Assembly: GCF_900021165.1 (NCBI RefSeq)
Contig: NZ_FCOQ01000018.1
Span: 394,188 to 458,187, forward strand
Direction: 5' to 3'
Source of the DNA: Paenibacillus phocaeensis
GTDB lineage: Bacteria; Bacillota; Bacilli; Paenibacillales; Paenibacillaceae
Length of the DNA stretch: 64,000 nt
A model generated the notes under the pieces. The model searched no databases, was not told the origin of the DNA, and worked only from the letters and a program-made list of their open reading frames with translations. The stretch's first letter is position 1; every line of letters starts with the position of its first letter. The position numbers were made by a program, and so were the translations under genes. Below are positions 57,171 through 64,000 of the stretch, piece by piece.

Positions 57171-60100
57171 CCACGATGAAACCTAAACCCGCCGGCAGTT
57201 ACTGGAGCGACGATCAGTGGCGAGCGATCGCCCTGTCCGGAGGGGACATGCTGGTGGCAGCGGCGGCGGGCTCCGGCAAGACGGCGGTGCTCGTCGAGCG
57301 CATTATCCGCAAGCTGACGGATGCCGAGCAACCGATGAGCGTGGACCGGCTCCTGGTGGCTACGTTCACGAAAGCCGCGGCTGCGGAGATGCGGGGGCGG
57401 ATCACGGAAGCGCTGGAGAAAGAGCTCGTCAAGGATCCGAACAACGAATACTTAAACCGGCAACTCGCCATGCTGGGGCGCGCTTCGATTACGACGCTTC
57501 ACTCGTTCTGCATGGAGGTCATTCAGCGTTATTACACGCTGATTCCGCTGGATCCGGGCTTCCGGATCGCCTCGGAAAGTGAAACGGCACTGCTGCGCCA
57601 GGAGGTGCTGGAGGAACTGCTCGAGGAGAAATACGGCAGCGAGCCGGCCGACAGTCCCTTTGTGAAGCTGGTCGATCTGTTTGGCGGAGAGCGCAGCGAT
57701 GCAGCGGTGTTTACGCTGGTGCAGCGGCTTTACGACTTCTCTCGCAGCCATCCTTGGCCGGATCATTGGCTGCAGGAAGCCTCTTCGGCTTTCCGGGCCC
57801 CTGATCTGGCTGCGCTGGAGAAGAGCGCATGGGTCCAAAGCCTGCTAACCGATACCGCGTTGGCGCTCGGGGGAGCGGCCAGCTTGCTGACTCAAGCGAA
57901 GGCGCTGGCGTTGTCTCCGGGAGGACCCGAGCCGTACGCCGTGACGCTGGAGGAAGATCTGAACGCGGTTCGGTCGCTGCAGGAAGCGGTGGCCGGCGGA
58001 GCCTGGGCTTCGCTTTACGACATCTTTCAGGGGGCGAGCTTCGGCAAGCTGAAGCCGGTGAAGAAGGACCAGACGGATCCCGAAGTCCAGGATCGGGTCA
58101 AGGCGCTGCGCGAGGAAGCGAAGAAGACCGTTACCGATTTGCGCTCGCAGCTGTACGGCCGACCGGCGGAGGCGTTCTTGCGGGAGATGCATGACATGGC
58201 TCCGCTGCTGGGCGCGTTGTCCGATCTCGTGAGCGAATTCGGTGAACGTTACCGACTGCAGAAAGTATCCAAGGGCTGGCTCGATTTCTCCGACTTGGAG
58301 CATTACTGCCTGCAGATCCTGCGGCATCCGGATTCGGAACCAGGTGAGCTTCGGCCATCCGATGCCGCTCTGGAATACCGTCAGCAGTTCGATGAGGTGC
58401 TGTTAGACGAATACCAGGACACCAACACGGTGCAGGAGACGATCGTCCGGCTGATCGCCCGGGAGAACCCGGGCAACCGGTTTATGGTCGGCGATGTGAA
58501 GCAGAGCATCTACCGCTTTCGGTTAGCGGAACCGGGGCTGTTCCTGGAGAAATACCGGACCTATGGCGACGATTTTGACGGGGCCGGGCTGCGCATCGAT
58601 TTGGCGCGGAACTTCCGCAGCCGGCGCGAGGTGGTTGATGCGGTCAATTTGTTGTTCCGGAAAATGATGAACGAAAGCGTGGCGGAAATCTCGTACGATC
58701 GACGCGCCGAGCTGGTGTACGGGGAGGGCTTTCCGCCGGAGTCTGCCGAGGATTACCGACCTGAGTTATTGCTGGTCGATCGCGACACGGGTTCCGGCGG
58801 CAGCTCGGAACCCGCCGACCGGGGGGATCGCGAGACGCCGGAAGGGGATGCAGGAGACGAGGAAGATGAGGCCGCATTGATCGAAGCGGTGCGGCTGGAA
58901 GCCCGCGCGATCGCGGCGCGCATCCGCGGCATGCTGGGCGAGGGCGGCCAGCCGCTGCGGATTTACGACAAGCAGCTGCAGGCGATGCGCCCCGTTGCTT
59001 TTCGGGACATGGTGATTTTGCTGCGTTCGACGCTCACCTGGGCGCCAGCGATGATCGAGGAGCTTCGGGCGGAAGGGATCCCGGCGTACGGGGAACTGAG
59101 CCAGGGGTATTTTCAGGCGTCCGAGGTTGAGACGATGTTGTCGCTCTTGCAGGTCATCGACAATCCGCTGCAGGACATTCCGCTGGCGGCGGTATTGCGC
59201 TCCCCGCTGTATGATTTCTCCGAGGAGGAGCTGGCCGACATTCGCCTTGCTTCTCCAGGCGGCCGCTATTACGAGGCGGTGCTCGCGCGGGTTGCTGCCG
59301 GAAGTACCGAGGCGTCGCCGGAAGATGGGAACCCCCTGGTGAATGAGTCAGGCGCGGACTCGTCATTAAATCCGGCGGCAGAGCCAGGCCGTGATGCCCT
59401 GTCGCTCAAGCTGCAGGCCTTCTTGCGGCAACTGAACGAATGGCGCGGCATGGCCCGCATTGGGCAGTTGGGCGACTTGATCCGGGAAATCTACCGGGAA
59501 ACCGGCTATATGGAATGGGTCGGCGGTCTGCCGGGAGGATCCCAGCGTCAAGGCAATCTGCAGGCGCTGCTGGACCGGGCTAGACAGTTTGAGGTGTCCT
59601 CCTCTGCCCCCGGGCTGTTCCGGTTCCTGCGCTACGTGAGTCGGCTGCGCGAGAACGGCAGCGATCTTGGCGCCCCGGGGGATGCCGGGGAGCAGGGCGA
59701 CGGCGTCCGCATCATGACGATCCATAAGAGTAAAGGCTTGGAATTCCCGGTTGTGTTCGTCGCCGGATTGTCCAAACCCTTTAACCGTCAGGACTTGAAC
59801 GCTCCGTTCCTGATGCATAAAGAGATGGGCTTCGGTCCGAAATATGTTGACGCGGATACCCGCCTGAGCTATCCGACCCTGCCGAATTTGGCGATTCGAC
59901 GGCGGGCGCAGATGGAGCTTCTGGCCGAAGAAATGCGCGTCTTGTACGTGGCGTTAACCCGTCCGAAGGACAAGCTCGTGCTCGTCTCTTCGGTGAAGAA
60001 CCTGGCCAAGTCCGTCGAAGCCTGGGGCAGCGCCCTGGAGGCTGACGGCGAACTGCTGCCGGATTATTTGCTGGCGCGCGGGCGTTGTTATTTGGATTGG

Positions 60101-61264
60101 GTTGGTCCGGCGCTAATCCGCCACCCGAGCGCCCGGGAGCTGCGGTTATTCGCCGGCTTGCCGGAGACGGGGGCTGCCGCGCTGGCGGACAGCCCGTCCG
60201 AATGGAATGTCGCGTTCGTTAGCGCGCGGGGAGCGGGACAGACCGGCTCCGCGGAGGCGGCGGCCACCGCGGAGCCCTTAGCCGAGGCGGAGCCGGCGCA
60301 GATCAAGGCGCTCCTGGCGGGGCGGCCGGTAGCGGCGGTCCTGGCCGGAGAGGCCAAGGACCCGAAGGTTGCCGGGCTGAAGGGAGCGATAGAGTCTCGA
60401 TTAAACTGGACGTATCCTTACCCTGCGGCAAGCCGGATTGCGGCCAAAACCTCTGTGACGGAAATGAAGGCCCTGTTCGCGCTGCAGGAAGAGCCGTCAC
60501 GCGATGTCTTCGCCGAAGCGGAGTTGGCGCGCGAGCGGGAGCAGGCCGAGGCGGAGCAACCGCCGGAATTCAAGCTGCATCTGCGGCGGCCGCGGTTTAT
60601 GGAGCAGCGCAAGCTGACGCCAACCGAACGCGGGGTGGCGTACCATACGTTGATGCAGCATCTGCCGTTTGATGCGGGGTCAGGGCTCGACGTGGTTCAG
60701 ACGACCCTTACCGGATTGGTTGAACGGCGGATTATGACTGCAGAGCAGGCGGCTGCGATTGATGCGGAGAACATCGCGAGATTGCTGCAAAGCCCGCTCG
60801 GCGAGCTGCTGCGGCAGGCGGACTGGGTGAAGCGGGAAATGCCGTTCAGCTATGGGCTGCCTGCCGCGGAGGCTTCGCCGCAGCTCAGCGGCTGGGATGC
60901 GGCCGGGGCCGAGGGTGCCGCTCAGAAGGAGGCTCATACGGGGACACCGGCAGGGGGGCAGATTGAAGCTCAGTCAGGTGCTCCTTCCGGCGCTCCGGCC
61001 GGCGCGGCGTTCCGGGAATTGGACGGGGAAACCGTGCTGATCCAAGGGATTGTGGACTGCTTGTTCTCTGCGGGCGGCAAGGTATACCTGCTCGATTACA
61101 AAAGCGACCGGGTCCTGGAGCATCGCGGCGGCACGGCGGCGCTGGCGGAGTCGTACCGATTCCAGCTGGAGCTGTACGCGAAGGCGGTCGAAGAGATCAC
61201 CGGTACGGCGGTAGATGAGAAGTGGCTGTATTTCCTCGATAGCGGCCAAGCGGTGAAGCTGTGA
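57167..61264 (+). CDS. addA: AddA, helicase-nuclease subunit A
   Basis: 1365 residues from an ATG that overlaps the addB stop (ATGA); a long open frame upstream is not needed. UvrD-type helicase motifs are AAAGSGKTAVL (I), VLLDEYQDTN (II), GDVKQSIYRFR (III), GVRIMTIHKSKGLEFPVVFV (V) and RVLYVALTRPKDKLVL (VI). The nuclease domain has GIVDCLFSAGGKVYLLDYKSD. It is longer than the roughly 1230 residues of B. subtilis AddA because of low-complexity acidic and Gly/Ala/Glu/Thr-rich inserts around 58790-58870, 59320-59400 and 60890-61010. Confidence 0.95.
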   Translation: MTTMKPKPAGSYWSDDQWRAIALSGGDMLVAAAAGSGKTAVLVERIIRKLTDAEQPMSVDRLLVATFTKAAAAEMRGRITEALEKELVKDPNNEYLNRQLAMLGRASITTLHSFCMEVIQRYYTLIPLDPGFRIASESETALLRQEVLEELLEEKYGSEPADSPFVKLVDLFGGERSDAAVFTLVQRLYDFSRSHPWPDHWLQEASSAFRAPDLAALEKSAWVQSLLTDTALALGGAASLLTQAKALALSPGGPEPYAVTLEEDLNAVRSLQEAVAGGAWASLYDIFQGASFGKLKPVKKDQTDPEVQDRVKALREEAKKTVTDLRSQLYGRPAEAFLREMHDMAPLLGALSDLVSEFGERYRLQKVSKGWLDFSDLEHYCLQILRHPDSEPGELRPSDAALEYRQQFDEVLLDEYQDTNTVQETIVRLIARENPGNRFMVGDVKQSIYRFRLAEPGLFLEKYRTYGDDFDGAGLRIDLARNFRSRREVVDAVNLLFRKMMNESVAEISYDRRAELVYGEGFPPESAEDYRPELLLVDRDTGSGGSSEPADRGDRETPEGDAGDEEDEAALIEAVRLEARAIAARIRGMLGEGGQPLRIYDKQLQAMRPVAFRDMVILLRSTLTWAPAMIEELRAEGIPAYGELSQGYFQASEVETMLSLLQVIDNPLQDIPLAAVLRSPLYDFSEEELADIRLASPGGRYYEAVLARVAAGSTEASPEDGNPLVNESGADSSLNPAAEPGRDALSLKLQAFLRQLNEWRGMARIGQLGDLIREIYRETGYMEWVGGLPGGSQRQGNLQALLDRARQFEVSSSAPGLFRFLRYVSRLRENGSDLGAPGDAGEQGDGVRIMTIHKSKGLEFPVVFVAGLSKPFNRQDLNAPFLMHKEMGFGPKYVDADTRLSYPTLPNLAIRRRAQMELLAEEMRVLYVALTRPKDKLVLVSSVKNLAKSVEAWGSALEADGELLPDYLLARGRCYLDWVGPALIRHPSARELRLFAGLPETGAAALADSPSEWNVAFVSARGAGQTGSAEAAATAEPLAEAEPAQIKALLAGRPVAAVLAGEAKDPKVAGLKGAIESRLNWTYPYPAASRIAAKTSVTEMKALFALQEEPSRDVFAEAELAREREQAEAEQPPEFKLHLRRPRFMEQRKLTPTERGVAYHTLMQHLPFDAGSGLDVVQTTLTGLVERRIMTAEQAAAIDAENIARLLQSPLGELLRQADWVKREMPFSYGLPAAEASPQLSGWDAAGAEGAAQKEAHTGTPAGGQIEAQSGAPSGAPAGAAFRELDGETVLIQGIVDCLFSAGGKVYLLDYKSDRVLEHRGGTAALAESYRFQLELYAKAVEEITGTAVDEKWLYFLDSGQAVKL

Positions 61265-61317
61265 GACTCCCTCGGCGACGATGAGTTCATGGAAGCAAAG
61301 AGACTAAAAAAGAGACC

Positions 61318-61397
61318 AAGATACTAAGATACTAAGATACTAAGATACCAAGAGACTAAGAGACTAAGAGACTAAGAGACTAAGAGACTAAGAGATT
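61318..61397. repeat. 8-bp tandem repeat, ten copies
   Basis: Three AAGATACT, one AAGATACC, five AAGAGACT and one AAGAGATT, end to end, starting 54 bp after addA. The change of one base between the two blocks shows they expanded separately. Confidence 0.9.
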
Positions 61398-61462
61398 CCT
61401 AGTGGCTATTCGAGACGAAGCGGCCAGGGCTCTGCTTGGCATGTAAAAGCGGCCCGAAGGCA

Positions 61463-61991
61463 AATAGAGTGAATGGATATTCTTATTCTGGTCATGTCCG
61501 ACGGACGGGCAAATATAGTGATATAAAATCATCTTATTTCTTTCAAACGAAGCCAGATTGAGGCTGTTTCAGGTGAATAGCGTGATTTTATCCACTAGCG
61601 TTGCATTAAACCTGACATGGTGCTGCCCACCCCGCTATCTCACTTACCGCACATTATGATAGCGACATTTTGGGCTGCTATTTCGCCCAGATATGCTTTT
61701 TCGGGAAAAATAGCGGCTAAAAAGGGCCTTATTTCTCTGGTGCGAGTACAGAAATCAGGTTTTGGCCCGATTTTTTTCAAAATAAGGCCCTAAATGACCT
61801 CTATTTCACACCAAAGGACCGGATTCGACAAAATAGCGCCGTAAAAGGCCGTTATCCACCTGCACGGTTTCAAAGGGGAGGCGGTTACGGCCATTAGACC
61901 CCTCGGGTTAATGCAACGCCAGTGGATTTATCATCCTAAATTTGTGCTTAAGCTCGGATTTGCCGGAATAGCAATACATTTTCACTCTATT
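61463..61991. repeat. nested pair of palindromic elements (element 4)
   Basis: Inner element: 28-bp modules at 61658-61685 and 61709-61736 (forward) and 61778-61805 and 61829-61856 (reverse), 51 bp apart in each pair, pattern [AG]ATA[GA]CGGC...GGGCCTTATTT. Outer element: modules at 61463-61490 and about 61512-61540 (forward, AATAGAGTGAATG and AATATAGTGATAT) and 61964-61991 (reverse, AATAGAGTGAAAATG). A 27-28 bp inverted repeat containing ATCCACT[AG]GCGTTGCATTAA lies at 61582-61609 and 61908-61934 between the two. This covers most of the 808-bp gap between addA and sbcD, where I see no gene. Confidence 0.8.
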
Positions 61992-62072
61992 TCTTTGCGG
62001 GAGCACATGTGTCTATGAAAATAGGAATGTTGGACGCCGGCGAACTTTGCCGGGATGGAGGGGGAGAATCGG

Positions 62073-63272
62073 ATGCGCATTATACATACGGGCGATTGGC
62101 ATTTGGGGCGCACGCTGGAGGGACGCAGCCGGCTTGCGGAGCAGGAGGCGTTCTTGGACGAACTGGTGCGGATGGTGAAGGAGCAGCAGGTCGATCTCGT
62201 CCTGATGGCCGGCGACGTCTATGACAGCGTGAACCCGCCGGCTGCGGCCGAGGGCATGTTCTACGAAACGGCGGCACGGCTGACGGAAACCGGCTGCCAT
62301 CTGGCGGTCATCGCCGGCAACCATGACCAGCCGGAGCGCGTGGCCGCGGTATCGCCGCTGGTTGCGCGCCGGGGCATCTCGCTGGTCGGGCTGCCGGTGC
62401 CGGAGGCGATAACCGTCCCCGTTGCCCGCACCGGGGAAACGGCGATCATCGCCGCGCTGCCTTATCCGTCGGAAGCCCGGCTGTCCGAGCTGCTGGCCGG
62501 CGATGCGGACGAGTCCGAGCTGCGGCTCGCCTACAGCGCCAAGGTGGGGCTACTCATGCGTCAACTGGCCGGTGCGTTTCGCCCGGATACGGTTAATCTC
62601 GCCATGAGCCATATCTATGTGCTAGGCGGATTGGAGTCCGACTCCGAACGGCCGATCCAGGTAGGCGGCGCTTATACCGTGGACCCGTCGGCGCTCGACG
62701 TCGGCGCGCAATATACGGCGCTCGGCCATCTGCACAGGCCGCAGGCGGTGAAGGGCGGCGGGCTGACCCGTTATAGCGGGTCGCCGCTGGGGTATTCTTT
62801 TTCCGAGGCGGGACAAGCCAAGTCGGTGATGCTGCTGGACGTGGCCCCCGGCAAGGAGCCGGTTCTGGAAGAGCTGTTTCTTAGCAGCGGCCGGCCTTTG
62901 GTGCGCTGGAGCTGCCGGGGCGGACTCGCAGAAGCCTACCGTTGGCTCGAGGAGGGGCGGGACGCCAACGCGTTCATCGACCTTGAAATCAGCCTGAGTG
63001 AAGCGATGTCGCTGGCCGACATCCAGGCGCTGCGCAAAGCCCATGAAGGGATCGTGCATATCCGGCCGGTATATCCCGGGCGGGAGCTGGAGGAGGAACC
63101 CGTGTCCCGCGAAGGCGTTCCGGTGCATGAGTTGTTCCGCAAGTTCTACCAGCGGCAGACGGGCGGAGCCGAACCCGAGGAGGCATTGGTCGAGCTGTTT
63201 ATGTCGCTCGTTTCCGAGGAAGAGGACGAGGCGGCGGGCGATGAGGCAAGGGTAGAGGGGGAAAGCCGATGA
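62073..63272 (+). CDS. sbcD: exonuclease SbcD
   Basis: 399 residues from the ATG at 62073, after GGAGGGGGAG. Mre11-type metallophosphoesterase motifs are IIHTGDWHLG, LMAGDVYD, IAGNHDQPERV and LGHLHRPQ. A capping domain follows. With SbcC it cuts hairpins and protein-blocked DNA ends. The stop overlaps the sbcC start (ATGA). Confidence 0.95.
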   Translation: MRIIHTGDWHLGRTLEGRSRLAEQEAFLDELVRMVKEQQVDLVLMAGDVYDSVNPPAAAEGMFYETAARLTETGCHLAVIAGNHDQPERVAAVSPLVARRGISLVGLPVPEAITVPVARTGETAIIAALPYPSEARLSELLAGDADESELRLAYSAKVGLLMRQLAGAFRPDTVNLAMSHIYVLGGLESDSERPIQVGGAYTVDPSALDVGAQYTALGHLHRPQAVKGGGLTRYSGSPLGYSFSEAGQAKSVMLLDVAPGKEPVLEELFLSSGRPLVRWSCRGGLAEAYRWLEEGRDANAFIDLEISLSEAMSLADIQALRKAHEGIVHIRPVYPGRELEEEPVSREGVPVHELFRKFYQRQTGGAEPEEALVELFMSLVSEEEDEAAGDEARVEGESR

Positions 63273-64000
63273 AGCCGATTACGCTGAAAATAGCCGGGCT
63301 GCAAAGTTACCGCGAGCCGCAGACGATCGATTTCACCGAGCTGTGCGAGACGGGATTGTTTGGTATCTTCGGGCCGACGGGCAGCGGGAAATCGACGATT
63401 CTGGACGCGATTACGCTGGCTCTGTACGGTAAGGTTGGCCGCGCATCCGGAGGCACTCAGGGGATTATGAACCATTCGGAGGATACGTTGTTCGTGGCTT
63501 TTACCTTCGAGCTGAATTCCGCTGCAGGGACGGAGCGCTACCGGGTGGAGCGGCGCTTCAAACGCCAGGGCGAGCTGTCGGTCAGCAATACGATCAGTCG
63601 ATTCATCGAAATCGAGCCGGAAGGGGAAAAGGTTGTCGCCGACAAACTCGCGGACGTAACGCGCTGCGTAGAGCAAAAGCTTGGCCTGAAGATGGACGAT
63701 TTCACCCGCGCGGTTGTCCTGCCCCAGGGCAAATTCGCCGAATTTCTGTCCCTGAAAGGGGCGGACCGCCGGGCCATGCTGCAGCGGCTGTTTCATCTGG
63801 AGAAATACGGCGATCTGCTGGGGCAGAAGCTGACGCGCAAGGTGCGGGCTAACGAGCAGCGCCGCGCCGAGGTGGCCGCCGAGCAGCAAGGGCTGGGCCA
63901 TGCCTCGGCCGAGGCGCTGGAGCAAGCGGCGGCGGCAGCGCGCGAAGCGGCGGAGCACGCGGCCGAGCGGCGCCGCGAGCTGCGGGGCGCGCAGCAGCGC
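63269..64000 (+). CDS. sbcC: exonuclease SbcC, N-terminal part (3' end outside window)
   Basis: 244 codons are present, starting with MKPITLKIAGLQSYREPQTI. Walker A is FGPTGSGKSTILDAITLALYG (about residues 33-53). VLPQGKFAEFLSLKGADRR (about 150-170) is the conserved Q-loop region of SbcC/Rad50 proteins. The end of the window is in the first coiled-coil arm, very rich in Ala, Glu and Arg. It is the ATPase partner of SbcD. Confidence 0.95.
   Translation, partial: MKPITLKIAGLQSYREPQTIDFTELCETGLFGIFGPTGSGKSTILDAITLALYGKVGRASGGTQGIMNHSEDTLFVAFTFELNSAAGTERYRVERRFKRQGELSVSNTISRFIEIEPEGEKVVADKLADVTRCVEQKLGLKMDDFTRAVVLPQGKFAEFLSLKGADRRAMLQRLFHLEKYGDLLGQKLTRKVRANEQRRAEVAAEQQGLGHASAEALEQAAAAAREAAEHAAERRRELRGAQQR

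Noticed and set aside
53619..64000. AddAB-SbcDC as a novel defence island
   Set aside because: addB-addA-sbcD-sbcC is the standard Bacillales order for DNA-end processing; no additional defence gene is interleaved.

Overview
The window reads as a chromosomal segment of a spore-forming, naturally competence-equipped Firmicute, most likely Paenibacillus or a close relative. Evidence: strong GGAGG ribosome binding sites, frequent TTG/GTG starts, sporulation genes (gpr, spoIIP), the comE locus, a leucine T-box riboswitch, a CIRCE element, and the B. subtilis-like order comER-comEA-comEB-comEC-holA-rpsT-gpr-spoIIP-yqxA-lepA-hemW-hrcA-grpE-dnaK-dnaJ-prmA-rsmE-mtaB. Species cannot be fixed from the sequence alone.

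Layout. 1-6.6 kb: the end of a YkvI-type membrane protein, a small membrane protein, a secreted YHYH/copper-amine-oxidase-N protein, an aromatic-acid-exporter-like protein, a large VWA protein and a methyltransferase. 7.1 kb: tRNA-Pro(CGG). 7.4-18.3 kb: a carbohydrate locus with fructokinase, LacI repressor, a binding protein plus two permeases (no ATPase), then GH32, GH13 and GH3 glycosidases. A consensus promoter with LacI-type operators precedes the binding protein, so the genes probably form one repressed operon for a fructose/glucose oligosaccharide. 18.3-21.1 kb: T-box and leuS. 21.2-26.4 kb: comER divergent from comEA-comEB-comEC (DNA uptake). 26.5-28.3 kb: an ECF sigma factor and its anti-sigma factor. 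28.3-30.5 kb: 2.2 kb of non-coding repeats. 30.5-49.8 kb: holA, rpsT, gpr, spoIIP, yqxA-like, lepA, hemW, an acetyltransferase, the HrcA/CIRCE heat-shock genes, small accessory genes, prmA, an M50 protease, rsmE and mtaB. 50-53.3 kb: Nudix, Na/Pi cotransporter, 23S rRNA methyltransferase. 53.6-64 kb: addB, addA, sbcD and the start of sbcC, which together process DNA ends.

Most protein genes are conventional. The most unusual signal is in the intergenic DNA. At four places (about 6.7, 29.0, 50.6 and 61.5-62.0 kb) I find elements of differing sequence but one shared design: four hairpin-forming modules of roughly 22-28 bp, two in one orientation about 50 bp apart and two inverted, again about 50 bp apart. 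One element is tandemly triplicated with a 223-bp period and another appears inserted inside a related one, which suggests mobility. No transposase or reverse transcriptase is present in the window. Other repeats are a 12-13 copy, 40-42 bp C/A-rich minisatellite and three short tandem arrays. A predicted hairpin that overlaps a G-quadruplex motif lies in the leader of the Nudix gene.
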